Of a stretch of 64,000 nucleotides of DNA, positions 1 to 9,349 are shown piece after piece. Under the pieces are notes generated by a model, which saw nothing but the letters and a program-made list of their open reading frames with translations, was not told the origin of the DNA and did not search any database. The stretch lies in the NCBI RefSeq assembly GCF_016464625.1, contig NZ_JAEAGO010000001.1, positions 1-64,000 on the forward strand. The letters run 5' to 3'. The stretch's first letter is position 1; each line of letters starts with the position of its first letter. Source of the stretch: Penaeicola halotolerans. Its GTDB lineage: Bacteria; Bacteroidota; Bacteroidia; Cytophagales; Cyclobacteriaceae. The translations under genes and the position numbers were made by a program.

Positions 1-36
1 GGGTTACACCCGGGAGAGTAAGTCGTTGCCACCCTT
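1..36 (+). rRNA. rrf: 5S ribosomal RNA, 3' end (partial)
   Basis: The first bases carry the GGGAGAGTAAGTCG-TTGCC signature found at the 3' end of bacterial 5S rRNA, and a hairpin terminator follows at once. The rest of the gene, and presumably the rRNA operon, lies before the window. The exact 3' end is approximate. Confidence 0.8.
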
Positions 37-42
37 TATTAT

Positions 43-80
43 AGTCCTTGAGTCCTCAAAAAACTTAAGGACTTTTTTTA
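43..80 (+). terminator. Terminator of the rRNA operon
   Basis: AGTCCTTGAG pairs with CTTAAGGACT (one G-T pair) around an A-rich loop and is followed by seven T residues. It lies just after the 5S rRNA end. Confidence 0.85.
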
Positions 81-150
81 TGCACTTTATTTTTTAAATG
101 AGTTTTTATCTTCAATATTATCAAAAGAGTAAATCCTGACAGATATTATT

Positions 151-1083
151 TTATCTCATAATATCTTCTTCAAAGAGAAGCTTGATGTAATTTTCGTATC
201 GTTCGACTGAAATCTCATCATTTTCTACAGCTTCTATAATGCTACAGTTAGGTTCGTTTACATGTTTGCAGTTATTAAATTTGCATTTACCTAAATAAGG
301 CCTCATTTCTCGGTAGTAATGTGATAGTTCATTGTCTTCTATTCCAAGAATGCCAAATTCTTTGATGCCAGGAGTATCAATGATGAAGGTTGATTGATTC
401 AGTACAAACATTTCTGCAAATGTTGTAGTATGAACTCCTTTGTTAGAGTAGGATGAAATGTTAGTTGTTTGTTGATTAGCTGTTGGAATGAGGGTATTTA
501 GAAGAGTTGACTTACCAACTCCTGAATGGCCTGCAAATAAATTAGTTTTACCCTCTAGCTTTTTCCTTAGTTTATCAATATTGTATGTATCACCAATACT
601 TGAGACTTCTATAACTTCATAGTCTATAGACTGATATATGTCTTTTATAACGTCTCTATACACTAATTGATCGATTGCTTTTATTTGATCGGACTTATTG
701 ATAACAATTAGAACAGGAATTCGAAAACTCTCAGCACTGACTAAAAATCTATCAATGAAACCAAGAGAAGTCTTAGGTTGATCGACTGTTACAATCAATA
801 CCGCTTGATCAATATTAGACGCAATGATGTGTCCAAAGTGGGTTTTTCTTGTTGATTTTCTAATGATATAGTTTTCTCGTGGTAATATATCAATGATTAA
901 GTAGGTTTCATTTTTTTCTTCTTTTATAAAAAGCACTTTATCACCTACAGCGATTGGGTTTGTTAATTTAAAGTCACTTTGTTTAAACCGCCCCTTAAGT
1001 CTTGCTTGATATGCATGTCTATCTGAAAGTATAGTATACCATGAACCAGTTGACTTTATAATAATTCCCTTTTGCTCGTTCAT
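151..1083 (-). CDS. rsgA: Ribosome small-subunit-dependent GTPase A (RsgA/YjeQ)
   Basis: Circularly permuted GTPase that acts late in 30S ribosomal subunit maturation in the cytoplasm. The 310-residue protein shows an N-terminal OB-fold region (about 1-70), then the permuted G motifs in the order NKSD (129-132), GHSGVGKST (185-193) and DTPG (236-239). A C-terminal zinc site is formed by Cys267, Cys272, His274 and Cys280. Length and domain order are normal for the family. Its ATG overlaps the stop of waaA upstream by 4 bases (ATGA), so the two are probably translationally coupled. Confidence 0.95.
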   Translation of the reverse strand: MNEQKGIIIKSTGSWYTILSDRHAYQARLKGRFKQSDFKLTNPIAVGDKVLFIKEEKNETYLIIDILPRENYIIRKSTRKTHFGHIIASNIDQAVLIVTVDQPKTSLGFIDRFLVSAESFRIPVLIVINKSDQIKAIDQLVYRDVIKDIYQSIDYEVIEVSSIGDTYNIDKLRKKLEGKTNLFAGHSGVGKSTLLNTLIPTANQQTTNISSYSNKGVHTTTFAEMFVLNQSTFIIDTPGIKEFGILGIEDNELSHYYREMRPYLGKCKFNNCKHVNEPNCSIIEAVENDEISVERYENYIKLLFEEDIMR

Positions 1084-2321
1084 TTTTGGTGATTTTGTAT
1101 ATGCTTAATTATTTTACTGCTACTACCTTTATTATCATTCACATATTTGATAGCTGCTTTAACTGAGTCAGAGTATCTATCTGAGTTATTCAATAGGTCA
1201 TTAATCACTTGAGTCAATTCATCTGAATTTGATACGGAGTAGCTACATCCATACTTAGCAGATATAGTGGCTTCTGGAAATTTATTAATTTTAGAAACTT
1301 CACCAAAAAGTGTTGGCTTCAAGAAGGCTAAAGGCTCCAATATGTTGTGCAGGCCTTTACCAAAAGCACCACCAACATAAGATATATATGCATACTGATA
1401 AAGGCTTGATAGCATGCCTATATTATCTATGATCAGTACTCTAGCGTTTTTATATTGATTTATTTCAGAGTACTTTATGCATTCCAGTGTGATGGCTTCC
1501 ATCCAAATATCAATGGATTTGCTTCTAATATCGTGTGGAGCAATAATATATTTCAAATCGGGGTGTGAATTAATAAATGGGATAAGTAAGGTCATGTCTT
1601 CTTCCCAGCAACTTCCTATAACAATACACTTTGCCCCATCTAAAAAGTCTTCAATGTCAGGAAATGATTTAGGGTTTTGACTAATTTCAATTACTCTATC
1701 AAATCTAGTATCTCCTACAAATGTGCAATTTTTAATATCGAGTTGTTGAAGAAGGGTTATAGAAGCTTCGTTTTGAGTGAATATATGATCAAATGATTTT
1801 AGTGATTTTTTAAATATTGAACCATACCATTTAAAATAGATTTGATCTGTTCTGAGTGCGGCTGAAATCAAATAAAGAGGAATTTCATTCTTTTTGCTTT
1901 CTGTAATAAAGTTGGGCCAGATGTCATACTTAACGAAAATCGCTAACGTAGGAGTAAGTGTGCTTATAAATTCTCTGGCATTTTGGACCGTATCTAGTGG
2001 TAGATAGATTTTATGCTCATTTTCTCCCAACTTAGCATGTTCATATCCTGATGGGCTAAAAAATGAAATCAGAATATGATAGTTAAGCTCATTCTTTAAT
2101 TTTTGTATCACAGGTTTGGCTTGCTCGTACTCTCCTAAAGAGGCCACATGAAACCAGCAAAATTCCTCTGTGGTAGAGTTTCTGATTTGCTGTAGCTGTT
2201 GAAACCAATTTTTTCTAACAGAAAATAAAGTCTTGATCTTTGGAATCAATAAAGCAGCTATACGGAGTAATCCAATCAAAAGAGTCGTTAGAAATCTGTA
2301 AATAATCATCATATGACTCAA
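1080..2321 (-). CDS. waaA: 3-deoxy-D-manno-octulosonic acid (Kdo) transferase
   Basis: Inner-membrane-associated GT30 glycosyltransferase that adds Kdo from CMP-Kdo to lipid A precursor. The 413-residue protein has an N-terminal hydrophobic anchor (about 5-27), the SLGEYEQ segment (61-67) with the family's catalytic Glu at 64, and a C-terminal GGAFGKGLHNILEP loop typical of the nucleotide-sugar half. It is first in a two-gene unit with rsgA. An alternative start at Met4 or Met5 is possible. A 220-base gap upstream holds a possible -7 element and an inverted repeat. Confidence 0.92.
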   Translation of the reverse strand: MSHMMIIYRFLTTLLIGLLRIAALLIPKIKTLFSVRKNWFQQLQQIRNSTTEEFCWFHVASLGEYEQAKPVIQKLKNELNYHILISFFSPSGYEHAKLGENEHKIYLPLDTVQNAREFISTLTPTLAIFVKYDIWPNFITESKKNEIPLYLISAALRTDQIYFKWYGSIFKKSLKSFDHIFTQNEASITLLQQLDIKNCTFVGDTRFDRVIEISQNPKSFPDIEDFLDGAKCIVIGSCWEEDMTLLIPFINSHPDLKYIIAPHDIRSKSIDIWMEAITLECIKYSEINQYKNARVLIIDNIGMLSSLYQYAYISYVGGAFGKGLHNILEPLAFLKPTLFGEVSKINKFPEATISAKYGCSYSVSNSDELTQVINDLLNNSDRYSDSVKAAIKYVNDNKGSSSKIIKHIQNHQK

Positions 2322-2356
2322 AATTAAATAATCCTCTCATAAGGCTTTATCTTTAT

Positions 2357-2364
2357 CAAATTTA
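2357..2364 (-). promoter_or_regulatory. Possible -7 element for waaA-rsgA
   Basis: On the minus strand this reads TAAATTTG, matching the Bacteroidota -7 consensus TAnnTTTG, 36 bases before the waaA start. No clear TTTG -33 element is seen at the expected spacing, so support is moderate. Confidence 0.35.
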
Positions 2365-2365
2365 A

Positions 2366-2387
2366 ATCTCTTATTTAACTAAGAGAT
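2366..2387. promoter_or_regulatory. Inverted repeat in the putative waaA promoter
   Basis: ATCTCTTA and TAAGAGAT form a perfect 8-base inverted repeat with a 6-base spacer. It lies directly upstream of the possible -7 element, between the expected -7 and -33 positions, where an operator would act. No regulator is identified. Confidence 0.3.
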
Positions 2388-2562
2388 CACTAGCTTATGC
2401 CTGTCGATGAATAGGTGAGCTTTAAATTTTTAGGTAGAATTTTATTTCTTAGAAAGGAAAAATGTTTTGATAAAAATAAAAATGTTCTTTAATTTAAAGT
2501 GTTTGAATGCATGAATTTGCGATTTTACAATAATATATTACTTGATACATCAACCTAAAAAT

Positions 2563-3051
2563 ATGAGAGTTCTATTTGTCTGTCTTGGCAATATTTGTCG
2601 GTCTCCACTGGCTGAGGCACTATTTCAAAAAAAGATAATGGATGCAGGCTTATCAGATAAGGTGAAATGTGACTCTTGTGGTGTATCAGACTATCATATA
2701 GGAGAGTTGCCTGATGACAGGACACTTGCTAATGCAAAAATGAATGGAGTTGAGATCAAGCATCGAGCTAGACAATTAAACAAAAGGGACTTCAAAAGTT
2801 TTGATTATATCTTGGCGATGGATAAGTCTAACTTATCAGAAATTAATAAATTCATGCAAATGCATCATATAGCGCATGATAATGTCCATCTACTAAGAAG
2901 TTTTGATCAGACAGAAGGTCAAGAAGTTCCCGATCCGTACTATGGAGGGGATGAAGGTTTTCAGAAAGTATTTGATATTCTATCGGATGCTGTAGATTCA
3001 TTTTTAGTTTTTTTAAAAGAAGAAAAATTAGCAGAAGCTGATGCTCGATGA
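2563..3051 (+). CDS. Low-molecular-weight protein-tyrosine-phosphatase family protein
   Basis: Cysteine-based phosphatase of about 162 residues. The P-loop CLGNICRS (Cys7, Arg13) and the general-acid DPYYGG motif near residue 127 are both present, so it should be active. I chose the ATG at 2563 because the family begins with MRVLFVCLGN; an upstream in-frame TTG at 2542 would add seven poorly conserved residues. It overlaps the fructosamine-kinase-like gene by 11 bases. In several bacteria this pairing dephosphorylates sugar-phosphate glycation adducts (ribulosamine/erythrulosamine phosphates) rather than phosphotyrosine; that role here is an inference from context. Confidence 0.9.
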   Translation: MRVLFVCLGNICRSPLAEALFQKKIMDAGLSDKVKCDSCGVSDYHIGELPDDRTLANAKMNGVEIKHRARQLNKRDFKSFDYILAMDKSNLSEINKFMQMHHIAHDNVHLLRSFDQTEGQEVPDPYYGGDEGFQKVFDILSDAVDSFLVFLKEEKLAEADAR

Positions 3052-3916
3052 TGTCAATCAGCTTTTTGATTTTGTACTAAAGGAGTCTCTAGGATCGGCT
3101 ACTATTCTTGAAGATGCATTCATCCAGTCAGCTGGCCATATCAATACCATAGCCAAGCTGCAAACTAATAAGGGAGTCTTTATTTTGAAATGGAACCATG
3201 AAGAATTGAGTCCATATAAGGAGGAGTTCAAAGGACTACAATTGTTGGATTCTCTGAGTCAATTCAAAGTACCCGAACCGCTTCACTTCGGATCTAACTT
3301 ATCAGTTAACTACCTATTGATGGAGTTTATCCCAGAGACTCCAAAAACGATAAAATTCTGGATAAACTTAGCTGAAAGCTTAGCAACGCTTCACGCGCAA
3401 AGTAATACACATTTTGGCCTTGATCATGACAATTACATTGGTGCATTACCGCAGTCAAACAAGTTTCATGATAATTGGATAGATTTTTTCATCAATGAGC
3501 GTCTTGAGCCTCAAATAGGGCTTGCCTATTATGAGGGATTGGTGGACCTGTCCTATTTAAAGAATTTTCAAAGAATTTATCCAAAGCTGCCCACCTTGAT
3601 TCCAAAAGAGCTTCCGGCATTACTTCATGGAGATCTATGGAGTGGGAATATACTCGCTACTGGTGATGATATGCCAGCCTTAATCGATCCTGCGGTTTAT
3701 TACGGTCATCGAGAGATGGAGCTAGCTTTCACCAAACTTTTTGGAGGATTTGAAAGTATCTTTTATGCGACATACTCTGAGATATTTCCACTCCAAAGTG
3801 GCTTTCAAATCAGAGAAGAGATCTATCTACTCTATCCACTATTGGTACATGCTAATAGCTTTGGGCCTTCATATCTGACTAAAGTCTCCCATATATTAAA
3901 GAAGTATCTTGGTTAA
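3041..3916 (+). CDS. Fructosamine/ketosamine-3-kinase family protein
   Basis: Member of the FN3K family, which phosphorylates ketoamine adducts on proteins so that they fall off (deglycation). The 291-residue protein has a kinase-like fold with a conserved Lys in an ILKW strand near residue 50, the catalytic loop HGDLWSGN (196-203) and a DFG-equivalent IDPA (215-218). The start overlaps the upstream phosphatase gene by 11 bases, giving a tight two-gene unit. Bacterial members often prefer ribulosamines or erythrulosamines. The stop overlaps the convergent aspartate kinase gene by 4 bases. Confidence 0.9.
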   Translation: MLDDVNQLFDFVLKESLGSATILEDAFIQSAGHINTIAKLQTNKGVFILKWNHEELSPYKEEFKGLQLLDSLSQFKVPEPLHFGSNLSVNYLLMEFIPETPKTIKFWINLAESLATLHAQSNTHFGLDHDNYIGALPQSNKFHDNWIDFFINERLEPQIGLAYYEGLVDLSYLKNFQRIYPKLPTLIPKELPALLHGDLWSGNILATGDDMPALIDPAVYYGHREMELAFTKLFGGFESIFYATYSEIFPLQSGFQIREEIYLLYPLLVHANSFGPSYLTKVSHILKKYLG

Positions 3917-5190
3917 AGAATACTTCTAGATAATACTATCTGACAGGTATTGCGAGTGCGCTGCTCCATCAATACCTCCGCTTGATTGGTGAAATCTTGG
4001 ATGAGTGTATCTCTATAATTCTTGATGGTGATAAGTTGTAGATCAGTATTATACCTGATCTGAAAGTCGCTTTGAAGTGTTTCCATTAACTTTTCTAGCT
4101 TTATTGGAGCATCGTCTATACTAATCGAAAAGCTTACTGCTGAGTTTTGCATCAAGTTGATTTTGATATTGAGTAGTGATAGGCTCTCAAATATTTTATG
4201 TAGATGTGTCTCATTTATGAAACTAAAGTCTCTTGTTTTAAAGGAAACTAAAGTCTGCCTGTCTTTTATGATGATGGCAGGGATATCTTCGTGATCACTT
4301 GATTGACTGATAATTGTGCCTGTATCATCCGGATGTAAAAATGACTTAACTAATAAAGGGATGTTTTTGACTGCTAGTGGGCGTATAGTTTTGGGATGAA
4401 TCACGGAGGCACCATAAAACGTCATCTCAGCAGCCTCATCATATGAAAGCCTACTATAAAGTTTAGCTTCTTTTATACGTTTAGGATCGGCATTGAGCAC
4501 ACCTGGGACATCTTTCCATATGGTGACGTCTATCGCTTCGAGACAGTGGGCTAGTATAGCTGCTGTATAGTCAGACCCTTCTCTACCCAGAGTGGTGGTA
4601 TGTCCATCAGCTGTGGAGCCTATAAATCCTTGTGTGAGTATTATTTTTTGGTCAGCTAAGAGCGGTTGTAAGGTGGCTTTCGTAGCTGAAATGGTTGTTT
4701 CCCAGTTGACTTTTCCTTCTCGATAAGTTGCGTCAGTCTTGATGATCGACTTAGCATTTACCCACGTGATAGGGAGATTATTTAAAATCAAAAAATCAGC
4801 AACAATAGTAGTAGAAATCAGCTCACCTAGACTGATGATTTGGTCATAGTAGAAATCATAATTACTGTCGTTAATATCGCCTTGAAGTATTTGCTTCAAA
4901 GACTTGATATAATTTCTAAGGGAAGTTTCCGTAGGAGTATCTTGCAGGTTGAGCGAACTCAATATCTCAAAATGATAATCAAAAAGTGCTTCAACTTGGT
5001 CTTCATAAAGGATGTTACTATATCTTGAAAAAAGGATTTTTTCGAGGTTATTAGTAGTCTTTCCCATTGCGGAAATGACGACCACTAAATTTTCTTGCAA
5101 TCGATTGTTTAATATTTTTAAGAGGTTTTTCACCGCTGAGGCATCTTTTACAGAGGCTCCTCCAAATTTGAATACTTTTATTTTTCCCAT
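3913..5190 (-). CDS. lysC: Aspartate kinase (monofunctional)
   Basis: First step of the aspartate family pathway (Lys, Thr, Met and cell-wall precursors): ATP plus L-aspartate to 4-phospho-aspartate. The 425-residue protein opens with the VFKFGGAS motif, followed by the amino-acid-kinase core containing GREGSDYTA and the WKDVPGVLNADP loop. The C-terminal part (about 310-425) looks like the regulatory ACT region. No homoserine dehydrogenase domain is fused. It is divergent from fbp with a 51-base gap. The lysC label is by family; thrA-like regulation cannot be told apart from sequence alone. Confidence 0.88.
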   Translation of the reverse strand: MGKIKVFKFGGASVKDASAVKNLLKILNNRLQENLVVVISAMGKTTNNLEKILFSRYSNILYEDQVEALFDYHFEILSSLNLQDTPTETSLRNYIKSLKQILQGDINDSNYDFYYDQIISLGELISTTIVADFLILNNLPITWVNAKSIIKTDATYREGKVNWETTISATKATLQPLLADQKIILTQGFIGSTADGHTTTLGREGSDYTAAILAHCLEAIDVTIWKDVPGVLNADPKRIKEAKLYSRLSYDEAAEMTFYGASVIHPKTIRPLAVKNIPLLVKSFLHPDDTGTIISQSSDHEDIPAIIIKDRQTLVSFKTRDFSFINETHLHKIFESLSLLNIKINLMQNSAVSFSISIDDAPIKLEKLMETLQSDFQIRYNTDLQLITIKNYRDTLIQDFTNQAEVLMEQRTRNTCQIVLSRSIL

Positions 5191-5241
5191 AAAAATTTTA
5201 GTGCTAATTTCGATTAGTCATTACCCAAAACAATATACTAC

Positions 5242-6273
5242 ATGTCATCAGACAATAATCAATCTGATAAATCAAAATTAGGATATTCTGTAGGAACTAC
5301 CCTAGATAGATTTATCAAAAGTAAGCAAGACGACTTCCCTTTTGCAAGTGGAGAGCTGTCTCAGCTGCTAAGGGATATCGCTCTAGCAGCTAAAATAGTA
5401 AACCGAGAAATCAATCGTGCTGGTTTGGCTAATATAGCGGGTGCATTTGGTCAGATGAATGTACAAGGTGAGGAGCAGCAAAAACTCGATGTGATCGCTG
5501 ATATCAGATTTACGAGAGCCCTTACCAAAGGTGGAGAGGTGTGCGCGATCATCTCTGAAGAAGTGGATGAGATCATAGATACGGGCAAGCCAGAAGGAAA
5601 ATATGTGGTAGCTATAGATCCGCTCGATGGGTCTTCAAATATCGATGTTAACATTTCTATCGGGACTATTTTTTCAGTTTATAGGAGAGTGTCTCCGATA
5701 GGAAGTGCCATCACCAAAGAAGATGTGTTGCAATCAGGATTGAAGCAGGTAGCGGCTGGCTATGTGCTGTATGGGTCGTCTACTATGCTCGTCTACACAA
5801 CTGGCAATGGAGTGAATGGATTCACCTATGAGCAATCTTTAGGAGAGTTTTTTCTTTCTCATCAAAATATCAGAATACCAGAGACTGGTAAAATATATAG
5901 CATCAATGAGGGGTCTTCAAATCATTTTGAGCCGTCTATACAGGCATATATCAAGCAATGCAAGGATAAAGAAATGAGTGCTCGATACATCGGTTCATTG
6001 GTGGCGGATTTTCATAGAAATATGCTAAAAGGAGGGATTTATCTTTATCCTTCGACCAAAAAAGATCCTAATGGAAAGCTTAGATTGATGTATGAAGCAC
6101 AGGCTTTGGCCTTTATAGTCGAACAAGCTGGAGGAAAAGCATCGGATGGTCAACGCAGAATCTTAGAAATAGAGCCTGAGAATCTTCACCAAAGAGTTCC
6201 TCTTTATATAGGCTCTAAAAGTATGGTAAATGAGGTGGAAGGTTATGTCAAAGAGCATTCAGTACATGCTTAA
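5242..6273 (+). CDS. fbp: Fructose-1,6-bisphosphatase, class I
   Basis: Cytosolic gluconeogenic enzyme that hydrolyses fructose 1,6-bisphosphate to fructose 6-phosphate. The 343-residue sequence carries metal-binding SEEVDE (105-110) and DPLDGSSN (126-133), and later substrate-binding segments typical of class I enzymes, such as [12 protein letters not shown]. Length is normal. The stop overlaps the convergent small gene downstream by 4 bases. Confidence 0.94.
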   Translation: MSSDNNQSDKSKLGYSVGTTLDRFIKSKQDDFPFASGELSQLLRDIALAAKIVNREINRAGLANIAGAFGQMNVQGEEQQKLDVIADIRFTRALTKGGEVCAIISEEVDEIIDTGKPEGKYVVAIDPLDGSSNIDVNISIGTIFSVYRRVSPIGSAITKEDVLQSGLKQVAAGYVLYGSSTMLVYTTGNGVNGFTYEQSLGEFFLSHQNIRIPETGKIYSINEGSSNHFEPSIQAYIKQCKDKEMSARYIGSLVADFHRNMLKGGIYLYPSTKKDPNGKLRLMYEAQALAFIVEQAGGKASDGQRRILEIEPENLHQRVPLYIGSKSMVNEVEGYVKEHSVHA

Positions 6274-6605
6274 CTAAAACCTTTGTACTTTTCTCTTAAT
6301 GCTATTTTTTGCAATTGCCTTTGAATAATCAAAATAGACAAACTAGAAGCTATCTCATCGGGGCTAGCTTCTAGTAATGTCTTTTTTACTTTTAGCTCGC
6401 TTACATCTATTCGATATAGAAGATGTAGTAAGCGCTCCAGATTGGTGTCCAACAAATGTTTGATTATAGGAGTCAGCCATGCGAGAAGTATTTTCTCAGG
6501 GTCTCCTTCATCCTTTAACTTAGGTTTGTGTTGCAGTTCGAGCTGAAGCCCTTTACTGATCTGATCAATACTTAAGCTTATGATATCCTGACTATTCATC
6601 ATCAA
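6270..6605 (-). CDS. Small protein of unknown function (111 aa)
   Basis: Not recognised as a named family. The predicted protein is soluble and largely helical, with leucine-rich amphipathic segments and a basic C-terminus. It lies after a hairpin terminator that follows the DUF5606 gene and converges on fbp with a 4-base overlap. The tight fit between neighbours and normal codon use support a real gene. The first residues are three Met codons, so the exact start is uncertain. Confidence 0.6.
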   Translation of the reverse strand: MMMNSQDIISLSIDQISKGLQLELQHKPKLKDEGDPEKILLAWLTPIIKHLLDTNLERLLHLLYRIDVSELKVKKTLLEASPDEIASSLSILIIQRQLQKIALREKYKGFS

Positions 6606-6629
6606 AAAAGGGAGTGATTAGCTCCCTTC
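6603..6629 (-). terminator. Hairpin terminator after the DUF5606 gene
   Basis: On the minus strand AAGGGAG pairs with CTCCCTT and is followed by six T residues. It sits between the DUF5606 stop and the start of the next minus-strand gene, so it partly separates their expression. Confidence 0.65.
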
Positions 6630-6632
6630 ATT

Positions 6633-7133
6633 TTACTCTGATTTTTTAGCTTTTTTGGGAGCCTTAGTTTTTGACTCGTCTTTAGCTGTAGTAGTTTTTT
6701 CTTTTACAGGCTTTTCTGCTTTCACTTCTTCTTTAGCCGGTTGAAGTACTTCTGGCGCATATTGCTTTAAGATTTTATACCAGCTTACGAGTTTTTTGAT
6801 GTCTGATACATAGACTCTGTCAGCATCATACTCAGGTAGTACATGCTTGAGAAATGATCTCAACTCTTCATCAGAAGATTTGCTATCTAGGTCTATATCA
6901 CCTTTAAATTCTTTTTCTATGATGATCATCACCTCCTCTAGAGGTTTAGTGCCTTCTGTGTCAGTAGTGTAGATTGATATCTCGTTGAGTATAGATACTC
7001 TATGACTTGTGCCAGCGACTAGTTTTGCCTTTTTATCATCGAGTGATTCTAAAATGACACCATTTTTCGTAGGCTTCAAGATCTTGAAAAGCCCACCTTT
7101 TCCAGCTATTGTTGCTAATTCTCTAAATTCCAT
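6633..7133 (-). CDS. DUF5606 domain protein
   Basis: Conserved Bacteroidota protein of unknown function. The N-terminal half (about 1-130) matches what I know of DUF5606, with a beta-rich start around AGKGGLFKILKPTKNGVILE. The last 35 or so residues are a Lys/Ala/Glu-rich tail of the kind that binds nucleic acid or is disordered. It is soluble with no signal peptide. It lies downstream of engB on the same strand with a 67-base gap. A nucleic-acid or ribosome-linked role is only a guess from the basic tail. Confidence 0.75.
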   Translation of the reverse strand: MEFRELATIAGKGGLFKILKPTKNGVILESLDDKKAKLVAGTSHRVSILNEISIYTTDTEGTKPLEEVMIIIEKEFKGDIDLDSKSSDEELRSFLKHVLPEYDADRVYVSDIKKLVSWYKILKQYAPEVLQPAKEEVKAEKPVKEKTTTAKDESKTKAPKKAKKSE

Positions 7134-7200
7134 ATATAATGTTGATCAGGTATTTCAAATAGGATGCAAATAATGTGATAAAAATAGCGATATACAAATT

Positions 7201-7809
7201 TTAGAATCTCTTTGGCTCAAAGGATTCGCTCACTTCAGCTATGAAGTTGAGGACTTCTTCTCGTCCTGTTTTGTTTTCTGCAGATGTGATAAAATACTGG
7301 GGCATCTCTTCCCAAGATCTGAGGAGTGCTTTTTTCATCTGCGCTATTGTAGCTTGCGTTTTATTGAGAGATTGTTTATCCGCTTTGGTAAAAATCAGAC
7401 AAATCGGTACGCCACTTTGACCTACCCAGTCGATGAATTCAAGGTCTACTTTTTGAGGTTCTAACCTAGAGTCAATGAGGATAAAGGTGCACAAAAGATT
7501 CTTTCTATTAGTTAGATAGTCTTTTATCATTTTGTCCCATTTGGACTTGATGTCTTTGCTCACTTTGGCAAATCCATAGCCTGGTAAATCCACCAGATAC
7601 CAAGCATTATTGATGATGAAGTGATTGATCAGCTGTGTCTTGCCGGGCCTTCCTGAAGTTTTGGCTAGCTTACTATGATTAGTAAGCATATTGATTAGAG
7701 AAGATTTTCCCACATTTGATCTACCGATAAAGGCAAATTCAGGCTTGTCTTCTGCTGGGCCTTTTTTATAATCTGTATTACTGATGACAAATTCTGCTGA
7801 GGTGATCAT
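7201..7809 (-). CDS. engB: Ribosome biogenesis GTP-binding protein EngB (YihA/YsxC)
   Basis: Small TRAFAC GTPase needed for 50S subunit assembly. G motifs are GRSNVGKSS (from residue 29), DLPGYG (74-79) and TKAD (141-144), counted from the ATG at 7809. That start gives about 202 residues and the usual N-terminus (MITSAEFVISN). The open frame extends to a TTG at 7869, but those 20 residues look non-conserved. Confidence 0.94.
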   Translation of the reverse strand: MITSAEFVISNTDYKKGPAEDKPEFAFIGRSNVGKSSLINMLTNHSKLAKTSGRPGKTQLINHFIINNAWYLVDLPGYGFAKVSKDIKSKWDKMIKDYLTNRKNLLCTFILIDSRLEPQKVDLEFIDWVGQSGVPICLIFTKADKQSLNKTQATIAQMKKALLRSWEEMPQYFITSAENKTGREEVLNFIAEVSESFEPKRF

Positions 7810-7922
7810 GTGATATCGGGTAATGTGAATTTCAGAGGGTATTTTCCTCCGAACAATAAGAGTGGACAAAAGTTATTTAGTAATATTGCACAAAATTAAA
7901 CAATTACCTTTACAAATAGCGC

Positions 7923-8645
7923 ATGTCAGTAGTACCATATAAGGAGCAGGAGGCAGGAAAGAAGGAGCAAGTAGCTACGATGTTTAACAACATCAGTAAA
8001 AAATATGATTTGCTTAATCATTTATTGAGTTTGGGAATTGACATTATCTGGAGAAAAAAGGCTGTCAAGCAGCTTAGAGCTGATCAGCCAAAACTAATTT
8101 TAGACATCGCTACTGGTACTGGTGATTTTGCCATAGAGGCGCTAGCACTAAACCCTGATAAAATCATTGGAGTCGATATCTCGGAAGGAATGCTCAATGA
8201 AGGGAAAAAGAAGCTTAAGAAAATGAAGTTGGATCACAAGATCGAACTTCAGGTGGGAGATTCTGAAAAGCTGCTTTTTGAAGATAATAAATTTGATGCT
8301 GTCATCGTTTCATTTGGAGTTAGAAATTTCGAAAATCTAGAGAAGGGTCTAGCAGATATGCAGCGTGTATTGAGACCAGGGGGTAAAACTGTGATCGTAG
8401 AGTTTTCAAAGCCAAAGGCTTTTCCTATGAAGCAGCTGTATAACTTCTACTTCAAAAACATACTTCCAGGTATCGGGAAGCTCATATCAAAAGATAACTC
8501 GGCATACACATATCTGCCCGAGTCAGTGCAAGCGTTTCCTGATGGAAAGGACTTTTTGACTATATTGGAAAAAGTAGGGTTTAAAAACACAAAATGCATC
8601 CCACTCACATTTGGTATCAGCTCGATCTACATAGGAGAAAAATAG
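7923..8645 (+). CDS. ubiE: Demethylmenaquinone methyltransferase (UbiE/MenG)
   Basis: SAM-dependent C-methyltransferase for the last step of menaquinone synthesis. The 240-residue protein shows [16 protein letters not shown] near the N-terminus, the SAM-binding DIATGTGDF (61-69) and the late motif [14 protein letters not shown]. Menaquinone as the quinone fits Bacteroidota and fits the NDH-2 and class 2 PyrD in this window. The coding end overlaps the start region of the porT-like gene, an arrangement I recall from other Bacteroidota. Confidence 0.93.
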   Translation: MSVVPYKEQEAGKKEQVATMFNNISKKYDLLNHLLSLGIDIIWRKKAVKQLRADQPKLILDIATGTGDFAIEALALNPDKIIGVDISEGMLNEGKKKLKKMKLDHKIELQVGDSEKLLFEDNKFDAVIVSFGVRNFENLEKGLADMQRVLRPGGKTVIVEFSKPKAFPMKQLYNFYFKNILPGIGKLISKDNSAYTYLPESVQAFPDGKDFLTILEKVGFKNTKCIPLTFGISSIYIGEK

Positions 8646-9346
8646 TTTCAATATTTTTTTTCATCTTGCTTATTTCATTTTCTCAGGGATGGGCGCAAGA
8701 CACCAAATGGAAGACTAAGTATAAATCGGGAGATGATGATAAGCTCATCAGTTATGGATTTTTCTTGGCAGCTCATAGTCATTCCTACAGATTACGCTAC
8801 TCTGAGGCTTTTTTAGATACTAGTAATGTATTCACGCGCAATCAAAAGGCGATCATGCCTAGGTATGCGACTGGTTTTGCGCTAGGATTTATTGGTAATG
8901 TAAGGTTGCATGATCAGCTAGATATCCGCATTACACCCAAGATCAGTTTTTATCAGTATGGTATAGAAGTCAGGTACACTGACGCACCTAGTGATGAGAT
9001 TCTAATAGAAAACACCAAGGTAGAGTTTCCTTTACTTTTGAAATATAAATCTATCAGAAGAATGAACTCTCGTGCCTATATGATAGGTGGTATCAATCCT
9101 ATGATCGAGGGTAGGAAGCGAGACAATATAGAAGTAGCGCCTATCAGTACGCTTACTTATGACTTAGCTTTAGAACTTGGGTTCGGTTTTGATTTGTATT
9201 TCGAATACTTTAAATTTTCCCCTGAGATCAGATACTCACACGGTTTGATTAATATTTTTGATCAGACTACAAGCAACCCAGAATTTGCTACGGGGATAGC
9301 TTCTATGAGGTCTCACACGATTACATTGTATCTAAACTTTCAATAA
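8594..9346 (+). CDS. porT: PorT-like outer-membrane beta-barrel protein (type IX secretion)
   Basis: Probable outer-membrane barrel of the PorT family, needed for type IX secretion and gliding in Bacteroidota. Evidence is a hydrophobic signal-like segment ending near GWAQD, about 230 residues of alternating beta-strand character ending in an aromatic (YLNFQ), and the position directly after ubiE. The start is uncertain: the ATG at 8594 overlaps ubiE by 52 bases and places 16 polar residues before the hydrophobic segment. A non-ATG start just inside or after the ubiE stop would give a cleaner signal peptide. Confidence 0.72.
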   Translation: MHPTHIWYQLDLHRRKIVSIFFFILLISFSQGWAQDTKWKTKYKSGDDDKLISYGFFLAAHSHSYRLRYSEAFLDTSNVFTRNQKAIMPRYATGFALGFIGNVRLHDQLDIRITPKISFYQYGIEVRYTDAPSDEILIENTKVEFPLLLKYKSIRRMNSRAYMIGGINPMIEGRKRDNIEVAPISTLTYDLALELGFGFDLYFEYFKFSPEIRYSHGLINIFDQTTSNPEFATGIASMRSHTITLYLNFQ

Positions 9347-9349
9347 GAC

